A stretch of 64,000 nt of DNA from positions 124,001-188,000 of the forward strand of contig JAVEDP010000025.1 in the NCBI GenBank assembly GCA_030841085.1, given 5' to 3'. How positions within the stretch are numbered: the stretch's first letter is position 1; every line of letters starts with the position of its first letter. The DNA is from Pyrinomonadaceae bacterium (GTDB lineage Bacteria > Acidobacteriota > Blastocatellia > Pyrinomonadales > Pyrinomonadaceae). Made by a program: the position numbers and the translations under genes. Positions 54,049 through 64,000 of the stretch are shown here, piece after piece. Below the pieces are notes generated by a model. That model worked only from the letters and a program-made list of their open reading frames with translations, had not been told where the DNA came from and searched no databases.

Positions 54049-54426
54049 TCAAGACAAAGCAATCGCTTCGATTTCCACGCGCGCATCACGCGGTAAACGC
54101 GACGCCTCAACAGTTGCGCGGGCCGGTGGTTCATCACTGAAAAACTTTCCGTAGACTTCGTTCATCGCTGCGAATTCTTCCATGTCGGCAAGAAAAACGG
54201 TGGTCTTGACCACCCGATTCAAGGCGCTGCCGGCAGCCTCGAGGACCCTCGACAGGTTCTTTAACACCTGTTCAGTTTGCTCGGCGATACCACCGGCAAC
54301 AAACTCGCCGGTTTCCGGAACAATCGGTATCTGCCCCGAAGCGAATACAAACCCGTTCGACTTGATAGCTTGCGAGTACGGCCCAATAGCTTTGGGAGCC
54401 TGCTCGGTTTGGATGATCTGCTTCAC
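54049..54426 (-). CDS. ridA: RidA-family enamine/imine deaminase
   Basis: A 125-residue protein of the YjgF/YER057c/UK114 family: [60 protein letters not shown], and a C-terminal [20 protein letters not shown] with the key Arg that binds the substrate carboxylate. RidA clears reactive 2-aminoacrylate by hydrolysing enamine intermediates. The GTG start at 54426 fits family length. It is convergent with rpmB. Confidence 0.95.
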   Translation of the reverse strand: MKQIIQTEQAPKAIGPYSQAIKSNGFVFASGQIPIVPETGEFVAGGIAEQTEQVLKNLSRVLEAAGSALNRVVKTTVFLADMEEFAAMNEVYGKFFSDEPPARATVEASRLPRDARVEIEAIALS

Positions 54427-54541
54427 GGTGGCGAATGTCTCGATTTCGATGGCTAAACGAAAAGCGTGATTCTAACAGATTCATCTAAAGCAGGGCAAAG
54501 TTGCCTTGGCGGGATAGATTAAGTGGGTATGCAAAAAACTT

Positions 54542-54634
54542 AGCCGCGGGTTTTCGCGGATAAACGCGAATCTGAAAAGAAAGAATTATGAAGCAGTTTT
54601 TCAGATCCTTTTTTATCCGCGAAAACCCGCGGCT
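54542..54634. repeat. Long inverted repeat (23-bp arms) downstream of relA
   Basis: AGCCGCGGGTTTTCGCGGAT plus AAA at 54542-54564 is perfectly reverse-complemented at 54612-54634. Inner arms ATCTGAAAA and TTTTTCAGAT extend the hairpin. Three bases separate it from the RelA/SpoT stop. No T-run follows, so it is a REP-like element more than a terminator. Confidence 0.7.
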
Positions 54635-54636
54635 GA

Positions 54637-56823
54637 TCAGACAACGCCCTGCATTCTTTCGACGTCAAGCACACCGGGCACGCCTTTGATGGAATTGATC
54701 ACTTTGTCCAGATGCTTCACGTCAAACACCTCGACAGTCACTTCGATGTGTCCCTTCTCGTCATTAGCCACCGAAGCGCGCGCATCGCGAATGCCGGTTT
54801 TCATATCTGAAATTGCGCCGGTGATGCCGGCGATCATGCCCGTGCGATTTTCTGTGACGGCCAGCAGCTTAACTGCGTAGGCAGTCGTTTCCGGCCTGCC
54901 GGCCCATTCGACGTCGACGATCCGTTCGCGGTTGATCATTAACGAGGCCACGTTTTTGCAGCGTTTGGTGTGGACGGCCACGCCTTTTCCACGTGTGATG
55001 TAGCCGACAATTTCTTCGCCATGCAACGGGTTGCAACAACGCGCGCGCGTCACCATCAAATCATCTACGCCACGCACTACGATTGAGTCGTCACCAAAGC
55101 GAATCAAACGTTTGACCGCACGAACGCCGCTGCGCAAACGCGATTCTTTTTGCTTGTCGAGTTGTTCAAACTGCTCTGGCCCCAGGTACTTTGCGATCAC
55201 GTTACGCGGGATTAGTTTGCCGTAGCCAATGCCGGCCAGCAGATCTTCCACGCGACCGTAACCGTATTCTCCGGCGACACGTTTCATCTCACGGTCGCTA
55301 TCGCCGAAAAGCTTTTTGGCGGAAAGCTGGAAACGCGCTGCTTCTTTCTCAAAAAGTTTTCTGCCGATCTCGATCGATTCGGTGCGTTGCTGTTCCGCGA
55401 CCCAATGGCGCACTCGATTCCGCGCCCGCGAAGTGACAATAAAATTCAGCCAGTCGCGCGAAGGATGCGAGTGCGGCGAAGTGAGAATCTCAACCACATC
55501 GCCGTTTTGGATTTGACTGCGCAAGGGTATGATGCGGTTGTTGATGCGCGCGCCGGTGCACGTGTTTCCGACTTCCGAGTGAATCATGTAAGCGAAGTCA
55601 ATCGGCGTGGCGCCCCGCGGCAGTTGGATTACTTTACCCATCGGTGTGAAGGCGAAAAGATCTTTGGGATAAAGGTCGAGCTTCAACGAGTCGAGGAAAT
55701 CTCGCGAATCTTTTACTTCCTGTGTCCATTCGACCAACGAACGTAGGGCCTGAAACGCATTGTCATCGTCGTGCGCGCCGCGTTTCCCTTCTTTGTATTT
55801 CCAGTGGGCCGCGACGCCTTCCTCCGCAATCTGATGCATTTCTTCAGTGCGGATTTGTACTTCAAATGATTGCCCGTCAGAACCGATGACCGAGGTGTGC
55901 AGCGATTGGTACAGATTGTCGCGCGGCGTGGCGATCCAATCTTTAATGCGGCCGGGCACGGGCCGCCAGGTGTTATGAATGACTCCCAGCGCTGCATAGC
56001 AGTGTCTCACTTCGTTTGGAGTAACAACGCGCGCAGCCACCAGGTCGTAGACTTGATCGAGATCGATCTTCTGTCGCTTAAGCTTTTTCCAAATTGAGTA
56101 GAGGCGCTTGACGCGACCCTCGACGCGCACGAACGGCACTTCGGCTTCGTTCATCTTTGCCTCAATGCGTTCGGTTACTCCGCTGAGAAATGCTTCATTC
56201 TCCTGACGACGTTTCTCGAGTTGTTCGGTCAGCTCGCGGTACGCGTCCGGATGCAGATGACGAAAAGCGAGATCCTCCAATTCCCCGCGCAACTTACCCA
56301 TTCCCAATCGATGCGCGATGGGTGCAAAGATTTCCATCGTCTCTTCGGCAATGCGTTTTCTTTTTTCAGGATTGAGGTATTGCAGAGTGCGCATGTTGTG
56401 CAGACGATCAGCCAGCTTGATCAGCACAATGCGCACATCATCGACCATGGCCAGCAGCATCTTGCGCACATTTTCCGCTTGCTGCTCTTCCATCGAGATG
56501 TTGCTGATTTGCGCAATTTTGGTCAGCCCGTCGACTAGATGCGCAATTTCTTCGCCAAAATATTTGCGGATGGTATCCAGGTCTACCAGCGTGTCTTCGA
56601 CGACGTCGTGCAGCAGGCCGGTGGCAACGGAAACTTCATCGAGATTCATGTTGGCGAGGATGTTGGCAACCTCGAGGGGATGCACCAGATAGGATTCGCC
56701 GGAGGCACGCTTCTGGCCTTTGTGTTCGCGAGCGGAGAAAAGGTAGGCGCGCCGCAGCAGATCGAGGTTGGCCTGCGGATGATTGCTGGCGACCTTCTCA
56801 ACAATTTCTTCGATTCGAATCAT
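54637..56823 (-). CDS. RelA/SpoT family (p)ppGpp synthetase/hydrolase
   Basis: A 728-residue bifunctional-type enzyme. HD hydrolase domain about 25-180, with His48 (YLVHPLEVANIL) and HD at 72-73 (GLLHDVVEDT), intact. Synthetase domain about 235-350 (VKRLYSIWKKLKRQKIDLDQ, VYDLVAARVV, WIATPRDNLYQSLHTSVIG). TGS about 395-455 (DLFAFTPMGKVIQLPRGATP). Zinc-finger-like RARCCNPLHGEEIVGYITRG near 600, and a C-terminal ACT domain about 650-728. It would make and degrade the alarmone ppGpp in the stringent response. Confidence 0.96.
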   Translation of the reverse strand: MIRIEEIVEKVASNHPQANLDLLRRAYLFSAREHKGQKRASGESYLVHPLEVANILANMNLDEVSVATGLLHDVVEDTLVDLDTIRKYFGEEIAHLVDGLTKIAQISNISMEEQQAENVRKMLLAMVDDVRIVLIKLADRLHNMRTLQYLNPEKRKRIAEETMEIFAPIAHRLGMGKLRGELEDLAFRHLHPDAYRELTEQLEKRRQENEAFLSGVTERIEAKMNEAEVPFVRVEGRVKRLYSIWKKLKRQKIDLDQVYDLVAARVVTPNEVRHCYAALGVIHNTWRPVPGRIKDWIATPRDNLYQSLHTSVIGSDGQSFEVQIRTEEMHQIAEEGVAAHWKYKEGKRGAHDDDNAFQALRSLVEWTQEVKDSRDFLDSLKLDLYPKDLFAFTPMGKVIQLPRGATPIDFAYMIHSEVGNTCTGARINNRIIPLRSQIQNGDVVEILTSPHSHPSRDWLNFIVTSRARNRVRHWVAEQQRTESIEIGRKLFEKEAARFQLSAKKLFGDSDREMKRVAGEYGYGRVEDLLAGIGYGKLIPRNVIAKYLGPEQFEQLDKQKESRLRSGVRAVKRLIRFGDDSIVVRGVDDLMVTRARCCNPLHGEEIVGYITRGKGVAVHTKRCKNVASLMINRERIVDVEWAGRPETTAYAVKLLAVTENRTGMIAGITGAISDMKTGIRDARASVANDEKGHIEVTVEVFDVKHLDKVINSIKGVPGVLDVERMQGVV

Positions 56824-56885
56824 CTAAAGACAGCACCACCGGCCGAAGACGTTAATTGAACAAGCACGCGAATATTGTTGAGTAT

Positions 56886-56925
56886 AACAAAAAGGTGATG
56901 CCCGACCCGAAAGTCGAGCATCACC
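56886..56925 (-). terminator. Rho-independent terminator of the tonB-exb operon
   Basis: On the minus strand GGTGATGCTCGAC, a 6-nt loop, GTCGGGCATCACC (12 of 13 pairs), then TTTTTGTT. It begins 28 bp after the stop codon of the TPR lipoprotein gene. Confidence 0.88.
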
Positions 56926-56952
56926 AGAAAGCAGTTTAAGGAGATTGCAGTC

Positions 56953-57804
56953 TTACTTGGCCGGGGAAGTTCCCTGTTTGGCGTCCGCTGCTTCTTTCTT
57001 CTTTTGATTCGCTTCGCTCAGCGCCATAGTTCGCTTCTGGGCCACATCGCGCTGCTTATCGAGCTCAGCTGCCTGATCTGTCTTTCCATCCATCTCAGCA
57101 AGTTTCTTAGCCTCGAGCAAGAGATTCGTTTTGTAGGACCAGGCCGACTCGCTATTCGGGTCAAGCTTGATAGCGTTTTCGATCTCTTCAAGCCCGCGCT
57201 TTACACAAGCCTGGGCACTATCAAACTCTTTTTGGTCAGTTGGTTTTTTATAGGCGACACTGGCGCGATTGCCTGCGTTGAGCGTAGTCGTCTTGTTAGC
57301 CGGCAGCTCAGTCATCTTAAATGAGCAGTCCCAGTCTTTGCTGGCGAGCACCACGTAAGCCTCAGCCCGTTTTTCCGGTTCCACGCTGGAATCGTTGGCG
57401 CGCGAAGAGATCCAGGAGCGCAATTTGTCTTCGTCCTTGGTTGCGCCATAAAGGTAGGCAATAGCTTTGTATGCCTCCTCGTTCTTGGGATCTTTTTGGA
57501 GTATCTGCTGATAGGCCTGAATCGCTTCCTGGGCCTTGGCAACGTTTTCCGGAGAGTTCACGCCGGGGCGATACTGCGCGTGAATAGTGCGCGCGATGAA
57601 AGACGGAGCGCTCTTGCTGTTGGGATCGAGTTCCAGGGCCCGGCGCGAATGCTGTTCAGCCTCGTCAAAGTGGCCCTCGCGATAAGTGCGCGCCGCTTCG
57701 TTTAATTCATTCTTCGCCCTGATTCGATTAATTATCCCGCAGCCGGAACTGGTTACAACGAGAACCGCCAACACGATGGCGATTCTAGTTTGAGAGAGTT
57801 TCAT
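56953..57804 (-). CDS. TPR-containing lipoprotein
   Basis: A 283-residue protein with a lipobox (VVTSSGC, Cys22). Tetratricopeptide-like helices follow: AARTYREGHFDEAEQHSRRA at about 38-60, QEAIQAYQQILQKDPKNEEA and YKAIAYLYGATKDEDKL, and later LEEIENAIKLDPNSESAWSY. The C-terminal 40 residues are charged (KTDQAAELDKQRDVAQKRTM). It ends the tonB-exb gene string, 90 bp after the second exbD, and may be a periplasmic partner of that energy-transducing complex. Confidence 0.85.
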   Translation of the reverse strand: MKLSQTRIAIVLAVLVVTSSGCGIINRIRAKNELNEAARTYREGHFDEAEQHSRRALELDPNSKSAPSFIARTIHAQYRPGVNSPENVAKAQEAIQAYQQILQKDPKNEEAYKAIAYLYGATKDEDKLRSWISSRANDSSVEPEKRAEAYVVLASKDWDCSFKMTELPANKTTTLNAGNRASVAYKKPTDQKEFDSAQACVKRGLEEIENAIKLDPNSESAWSYKTNLLLEAKKLAEMDGKTDQAAELDKQRDVAQKRTMALSEANQKKKEAADAKQGTSPAK

Positions 57805-57894
57805 TGATCCGTAGCTCCATTAAGATGGTTGGAACGCAACAGGAATTGGCTTGGGCTGTTTCAGCGAAGCCTGAACCGGCTGGTCATTAGACAC

Positions 57895-58404
57895 TTATTG
57901 AGGCAGATCGTCCACCTGCAGCCCCACGGGATTGGCGCCGGCCCCTTTGATCGCGTCAATCACCTTCACAACATCGCCGTATTTCAGCGATCGAGGCGCT
58001 TTCACAAACACTGTTTTTTCCAGCCGTTCCGAGTCGGGCAAATCAGAGCGCGTCTCCATGCCCGGTTTGTAGGCGTGCTGCTCTTTGCGTAGCTGAAAAA
58101 GCTGCAACAACTTTTGACTGAGAGGCGCCGTGTCATTCACCGATCCGATGTTGTCCGCATTGAGTTTCAGTTGAAGATCGTTTGAGATTGAAACCACCAG
58201 CGTCAACGGGTTCGGTTTCAGCTTGCTTAGATCTTCATTCGGATCTCTTTGCGTGGGAATGTCAGCTTGAAAGCGACTTGGTTTAAGCGGCGTGATCACC
58301 ATGAAGATGATTAGCAAAACCAACAACACGTCGATCAGCGGCGTCACATTAATATAAGGTACTGCTTTTGATCCGCCTTCTGCTTTAGCACCGCCCATAG
58401 CCAT
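57895..58404 (-). CDS. ExbD/TolR-type protein 2
   Basis: A 169-residue protein with one N-terminal membrane helix (VTPLIDVLLVLLIIFMVITP) carrying the conserved Asp of TolR/ExbD, and a periplasmic domain ending YGDVVKVIDAIKGAGANPVG. AGGAG precedes the ATG by 8-9 bases. It follows a related exbD gene by 51 bp. Two ExbD-like proteins with one ExbB suggest a hetero-oligomeric proton-driven motor. Confidence 0.92.
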   Translation of the reverse strand: MAMGGAKAEGGSKAVPYINVTPLIDVLLVLLIIFMVITPLKPSRFQADIPTQRDPNEDLSKLKPNPLTLVVSISNDLQLKLNADNIGSVNDTAPLSQKLLQLFQLRKEQHAYKPGMETRSDLPDSERLEKTVFVKAPRSLKYGDVVKVIDAIKGAGANPVGLQVDDLPQ

Positions 58405-58455
58405 AAATTTGCTCCTCTTAATACTCGAACTCTAACAATTCCCGGTCAACGTTTA

Positions 58456-58911
58456 TTATGCCGCCGGGGCAGTTGAACCAGCTTTCTTCTTCTTATCGGC
58501 GACCAGGCCAATCTTATCAACGCCCAACCCTCTTACTTCGTTGATGACGTTTACGACCTCGCCGTAGCTGACACCCACACCGCTCTTGATGTAAACGATG
58601 CGGTCCTCTTCCTTTTTGATGTTACCCAACATCGTTTCAACTTTGCCCTTGATCTGATCCTTGGTGAGTTTTGTTTTGCCCAGCCAGTATTCGCCATCGT
58701 TGGGAATGGCGATGACGATGGCCGTCTCGTTATTGATCCTGGTGTCTTCATCGGGGTTATTCATGTTTTGCGGCAGGCTAACCGTAACGCCGTGCTGCAA
58801 CAACGGGGTGACTACCATGAAGATGATCAGAAGCACCAACATGATATCGACCATTGGGGTGACGTTAATTTCTGACTGGAAGCCACCGCCTCCACCTGCT
58901 GCCATTCCCAT
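58456..58911 (-). CDS. ExbD/TolR-type protein 1
   Basis: A 151-residue protein with the same layout as its downstream neighbour: a Gly-rich N terminus, INVTPMVDIMLVLLIIFMVV with the proton-path Asp, and a periplasmic domain with RIVYIKSGVGVSYGEVVNVI. It is 98 bp after the ExbB-like gene. Confidence 0.93.
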   Translation of the reverse strand: MGMAAGGGGGFQSEINVTPMVDIMLVLLIIFMVVTPLLQHGVTVSLPQNMNNPDEDTRINNETAIVIAIPNDGEYWLGKTKLTKDQIKGKVETMLGNIKKEEDRIVYIKSGVGVSYGEVVNVINEVRGLGVDKIGLVADKKKKAGSTAPAA

Positions 58912-59009
58912 AACTCAGTCTCCCTTTCACTCTCGCCGACAGAAAGAACCTGATCGGCCGGGCAGCTCCTGCTAACGGCCCGGCAACCACTAATAAATTT
59001 GCAGACCGC

Positions 59010-59792
59010 TTACGGCTTCAATTGCTTCGTGCGATTTTTAATGAAGTAATCGACAAGTTCTGAAGCCGAGTTGTCCATCTCCACGATAAAGCCATCGACT
59101 TTGCCGGTGAAGTAATTGAACAACCAAACAGCGGGCACAGCCACCAGCAATCCCAGCGCGGTGGTGAACAAAGCTTCGGAAATACCACCGGCGACCGCGC
59201 CGATACCGGCCTGCTCTGCCGCTTTCATGCCGCGGAACGCGTTAATAATTCCAAACACTGTACCGAACAATCCCACAAACGGGGCCGTCGACCCGATGGT
59301 CGCCAAACCCGACAGGCCGCGTTTGAACTCCGCAGTCTTGATGGCGATGGCACGCTGCAGGGCGCGCTTCGAGGCTTCGATCTCGTCGCCGGAAATGTCG
59401 GAAGATTGCTCGTGCGCTCGGAACTCCTGCAAGCCGCTGCTGACCACCATAGCCAGGTGAGACTTGCGATGTTTGTCGCTGATGTTGATCGCTTCTTCGA
59501 TGCGATCGTTCTTCAGCGCCTGAGCTACGCGTGGCGCAAATTCGCGCGACTGCTTTTTAGCTGCCGAATAGGTCAGATAGCGTTCGACCATGATGGCGAT
59601 CGAGTAGACCGACATTATTAGAAGAACAATAACAACGCCGATGGCGACGCCGCCCATACTCTTGATCATCGACATGATCGAGAAATGGTCCACCTCTCCC
59701 GGGCTGGCTGCAGGAGCTGCCCCTGCCGCTTGCCACATTAATACAATCAAGCCAAAGACTTTGGTTCCTAGAAGACTTGTTAGAATAGTCAC
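59010..59792 (-). CDS. exbB: MotA/TolQ/ExbB proton channel protein
   Basis: About 260 residues from the GTG at 59792, which has GGAGG seven bases upstream; a TTG at 59798 abuts that site. Membrane segments: one near 40-65 (GVAIGVVIVLLIMSVYSIAI) and two in the family domain (LATIGSTAPFVGLFGTVFGI, then GGISEALFTTALGLLVAVPA). The conserved APFVGLFGTV motif identifies the family. With ExbD it converts proton flow into force on TonB. Confidence 0.93.
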   Translation of the reverse strand: MTILTSLLGTKVFGLIVLMWQAAGAAPAASPGEVDHFSIMSMIKSMGGVAIGVVIVLLIMSVYSIAIMVERYLTYSAAKKQSREFAPRVAQALKNDRIEEAINISDKHRKSHLAMVVSSGLQEFRAHEQSSDISGDEIEASKRALQRAIAIKTAEFKRGLSGLATIGSTAPFVGLFGTVFGIINAFRGMKAAEQAGIGAVAGGISEALFTTALGLLVAVPAVWLFNYFTGKVDGFIVEMDNSASELVDYFIKNRTKQLKP

Positions 59793-59888
59793 GGTCAACC
59801 CTCCAAAAGGTTTTTCTTACATTAATAGCTCGCAGGGAACTCGCTGAATGAGCCGCCCGAGGCTCGTACGGCGCTGAACCTCCGCATT

Positions 59889-60674
59889 TTATTGCGCCAC
59901 GAAATTGTACGTAATGACGCCGGTCACCTTCACCGGTTGTCCGGAAAGCTTTGTGGGCGAAAACCGCGCACCACGTGCTGCCGCGACAGCCACGGCTGTC
60001 AGTAACGGATGACCCGATACTGCGTGTGCCGAGACAACGTTTCCGTTCTCATCAATTAACACCTGGACCACGACCGTGCCGGAGGCATGAGCCGTCCTGG
60101 CGATCGCCGGATAGGCCGGTTTGGGAAGACTGATTGCTTTTCCGTTTAGCACTCCGCCTGAGACTGGCGCGCGCGGGGGAGTCGGTTTCGGCGGCGGCGG
60201 CGGCGGTTCGTCAGCGATGTTTACTTGCGTTGGCCCAGCGACGATTCCGGTGCCTGTTCCAGGCCCCGAAATGGGAGCGGCCGCGTTTGAAGATTCGGTG
60301 CCGACGACTGTCGTCACGCCCCTTCGAACTGGCGGGATGTCGCTCGCTTTAGCAGATACCTCTTTGGGTACCAATTCAGTGCGGCTAACGTCGGCGATCA
60401 GTTCTTTTCTGACGTCAACGTTCTGCTCGGCCTTGGTGGGCTTGGCCTCTTCCTGCTTCTCGGGTGCTTTCTCGACCTGCGGTACTGGAACCGGAGCCAC
60501 CAACGTAGTCAGCTCCAGATCCTGCTCGCCGAGGGCAGCGTCATACCAGATAATGCCGCCAATGAAAACCGCGGTAAAGAGCACAGCATAAATTACGACC
60601 GTACCCAGGATGAACGAGCCTTTGCGCCCCAAGTCTTGCTTGTGCGAACCAGACTCAACAAGGTTATCGAACAT
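59889..60674 (-). CDS. tonB: TonB-like energy transducer
   Basis: A 261-residue protein. One N-terminal membrane helix (FILGTVVIYAVLFTAVFIGG), a Pro-rich periplasmic linker (EPPPPPPKPTPPRAPVSGGV), and a C-terminal TonB domain (YPAIARTAHASGTVVVQVLI, then HPLLTAVAVAAARGARFSPT). GGGAGG lies five bases before the ATG. It heads the operon tonB-exbB-exbD-exbD-TPR lipoprotein and would energise outer-membrane uptake. Confidence 0.92.
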   Translation of the reverse strand: MFDNLVESGSHKQDLGRKGSFILGTVVIYAVLFTAVFIGGIIWYDAALGEQDLELTTLVAPVPVPQVEKAPEKQEEAKPTKAEQNVDVRKELIADVSRTELVPKEVSAKASDIPPVRRGVTTVVGTESSNAAAPISGPGTGTGIVAGPTQVNIADEPPPPPPKPTPPRAPVSGGVLNGKAISLPKPAYPAIARTAHASGTVVVQVLIDENGNVVSAHAVSGHPLLTAVAVAAARGARFSPTKLSGQPVKVTGVITYNFVAQ

Positions 60675-60959
60675 ATTATCCTCCCTATTCCGGTGCCAAA
60701 TGGATCAGGGGTGCAAAATAATTTACGACGCGAACGTTCGCTTCTTTAATTGCACTCAAACGTCGATCTTCCCGGGTTTGAGCTCACCACAAAATGAAGG
60801 GGAAACCAGCAGCCAGTTGAGCACTAAGAACCAAATCAGAAAGCCGCTGTGCGAGAAAAAAACTCGCCGGCCTACTCAACAGACTGCCCCGCCCACAACC
60901 TTCGTTTCTCAAAACGGGGGGGTCGACTTTCGAGTATTTAATTGGCCAGCAACGGCAGC

Positions 60960-60989
60960 AGTCTATGCCGCTTCCCGCAACAAAGTCAA
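60960..60989 (-). promoter_or_regulatory. Candidate promoter of the tonB operon
   Basis: On the minus strand TTGACT (60989-60984), an 18-bp spacer and TAGACT (60965-60960), 5 and 4 of 6 to consensus. It would give a leader of about 280 nt before tonB. The 60,675-61,049 gap has no credible gene. Confidence 0.45.
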
Positions 60990-61049
60990 GCGCAATTTGA
61001 AGATATTATTGCGACAAATACTGCATTCGTCGCCGTTTGGTAATGTGAC

Positions 61050-62141
61050 TCAAGCCCGGCCGGCGCCACGAGATTGTTTACTCGCTTCAGTCGCTGCGGC
61101 GGCACGTTTTGAAGCACCAATCGGACGCAACTGATCGCGATTAGCTGTAACGGCGGAGCTTCTGTTTGCGGATTCAAGCCGTTGCTCCCACCACACCATG
61201 ATCGGGCTCGCTATCGCTATCGACGAATAGGTCCCAAAGGTAACTCCGATCAAAAGGGCCAGCGAAAAACCACGCAATACTTCTCCGCCAAAAAGCACCA
61301 TCGACAAGACTGACAGAAAAACCAATCCCGAGGTGATGATTGTTCGCGAAAGCGTCTGGTTAATAGAATCGTTTGTGATCTTGTACAACGACTCGCGCCG
61401 ATGCAGCCGGCGATTCTCACGAATACGATCGAAAACTACGATGGTGTCGTTAACCGAAAATCCGACCAGCGTAAGCAGCGCGGCGATAACTGTCAGGCTG
61501 ACTTCCCACTGAAAAATAGAAAAGAATCCCAGCGTGACGAGCACATCGTGAAACACCGCGATCACGGCGGCCGCTCCATAGGTCCATTCAAAGCGGAAGG
61601 CGATATACATGAGGATGCCGACCAGCGCCGCTAACGTGGTGGCGATGGCTTTGTTTCGAAGTTGCGCACCCGCGACAGCGCCAACCGCATCCGTTCCTTC
61701 AATCTTAAAAGCGGCATTGGCATCGGAGTTGAGATCTTTATCGATGCCTGTCTCCGGACCAAAAGTGCTCAACGATTCTCGTACCTTGGCCCGTCCGGCT
61801 TCAACCTGGGCTTGCGATTCTCCTCCACCTTCAAGCGGGATCTTGATCAGCACCATGTCAGGCTTGTCCGTTACCGGCTGGATGATCGCATCTTTTAAAC
61901 CGGCCTTTACCAACGCGTCGCGGATGACTTCGGCGGACGGCCTCTGTTTGAACCGCACGGTGACGACGGTGCCGCCTTTAAAGTCGACGCCCATGTTGAA
62001 AGCCTCGCTCCCGTTCGGATGTTTTACCTGACGGAAAACTGCCGAGCCGAGCCCAAACAACATCAACAGAATTGAAATGGCGATAAAGATCCGGCGGTTG
62101 GCCAGCCAATCAATCTTAACGTCTTTAAAAACTTGAATCAT
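61050..62141 (-). CDS. secF: Protein translocase subunit SecF
   Basis: A 363-residue membrane protein: first helix RIFIAISILLMLFGLGSAVF, periplasmic domain with GVDFKGGTVVTVRFKQR, and five C-terminal membrane segments including AFRFEWTYGAAAVIAVFHDV and LTLVGFSVNDTIVVFDRIRE, the SecF signature. SecDF uses proton flow to assist Sec export. The gene follows secD by 41 bp. The C-terminal 40 residues are Ala/Arg-rich. Confidence 0.97.
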   Translation of the reverse strand: MIQVFKDVKIDWLANRRIFIAISILLMLFGLGSAVFRQVKHPNGSEAFNMGVDFKGGTVVTVRFKQRPSAEVIRDALVKAGLKDAIIQPVTDKPDMVLIKIPLEGGGESQAQVEAGRAKVRESLSTFGPETGIDKDLNSDANAAFKIEGTDAVGAVAGAQLRNKAIATTLAALVGILMYIAFRFEWTYGAAAVIAVFHDVLVTLGFFSIFQWEVSLTVIAALLTLVGFSVNDTIVVFDRIRENRRLHRRESLYKITNDSINQTLSRTIITSGLVFLSVLSMVLFGGEVLRGFSLALLIGVTFGTYSSIAIASPIMVWWEQRLESANRSSAVTANRDQLRPIGASKRAAAATEASKQSRGAGRA

Positions 62142-62182
62142 ATTAATTTGTCAGCGCACCAGCGCGCGGAGAGCGTCGGCGT

Positions 62183-63880
<1,698 letters not shown>

Positions 63881-63902
63881 TGCAGATGGATCTTACGAGA
63901 AA

Positions 63903-64000
63903 CTAGGATTTCTTTTCTTCTTCGTCGATACCGGCGACGGCCGAACGCGCAATCTCAAGAATGGACTTGTCCGCGCTTCTAATTAAAAAGCTGGTGTCGC
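63903..64000 (-). CDS. yajC: YajC, C-terminal part (runs off right edge)
   Basis: An open minus-strand frame from the edge to a TAG at 63903: DTSFLIRSADKSILEIARSA then VAGIDEEEKKS. The pattern fits the C terminus of YajC (VRIADNVKVEVAKSAIAGL type). The position 22 bp upstream of secD gives the classic yajC-secD-secF order. Only about 31 residues are visible. Confidence 0.7.
   Translation of the reverse strand, partial: DTSFLIRSADKSILEIARSAVAGIDEEEKKS

Noticed and set aside
60610-61134. 174-codon plus-strand frame between tonB and secF
   Set aside because: It overlaps both flanking genes in antisense, has Arg/Thr/Pro-rich random-like sequence and covers the tonB promoter.

Overview
The window looks like a Gram-negative chromosome, most plausibly Acidobacteriota (Blastocatellia-like); this is inference. 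The basis is a TonB/ExbB/ExbD system, outer-membrane barrels and lipoproteins, a SARP/BTAD regulator, a large kinase-TPR protein, a decayed discoidin-like domain of a type common in that phylum, and several kinds of short interspersed inverted repeat. No rRNA gene, CRISPR array, transposase or integrase was seen.

Region 1 (1-3,089) holds the end of a sugar-transfer locus: an edge-truncated family-2 glycosyltransferase and an 817-residue glycosyltransferase-like/FkbM methyltransferase fusion.

Region 2 (3,173-36,514) is one long minus-strand cluster encoding an extracellular contractile injection system (eCIS, Afp/PVC-like). In transcription order it has a small conserved protein, the Afp16-like cap, an unknown protein, sheath 1, tube 1, an FN3-bearing sheath 2, tube 2, a LysM tube/baseplate protein, a 55-residue DUF5908-like protein, and the spike split into a gpD-like and a gpV-like gene. 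It continues with an unknown protein ending in a membrane hairpin, the gp25, gpJ and gpI baseplate proteins, two fibre-like proteins, an IPT/TIG protein, an outer-membrane barrel protein, an eCIS-associated unknown and the AAA+ ATPase. It ends with a 1,124-residue cargo whose C terminus resembles the Tde1-type DNase toxin domain (Ntox15, HxxD), followed at once by a Tdi1-like immunity gene (GAD-like plus DUF1851). A SARP/BTAD regulator lies just upstream of the cluster.

Region 3 (38,322-49,960) is flanked by an intact tRNA-Val(GAC) and an exact 60-bp copy of its 3' part in the same orientation, the layout left by integration at a tRNA gene. Inside are a Hanks-type kinase with TPRs, a Tat-exported protein, a subtilisin-like protease sharing a C-terminal domain with it, small and membrane proteins, an outer-membrane-type protein and an FHA-GAF-sigma54 activator. 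A near-consensus sigma54 promoter lies between the activator and the opposing operon. This suggests a kinase to FHA activator to sigma54 operon circuit.

Region 4 (50,152-64,000) is housekeeping: an ABC-F ATPase, a SurA-like lipoprotein, rpmB, a RidA-family gene, a RelA/SpoT protein, tonB-exbB-exbD-exbD with a TPR lipoprotein, and yajC-secD-secF. Clear promoters and terminators punctuate it.
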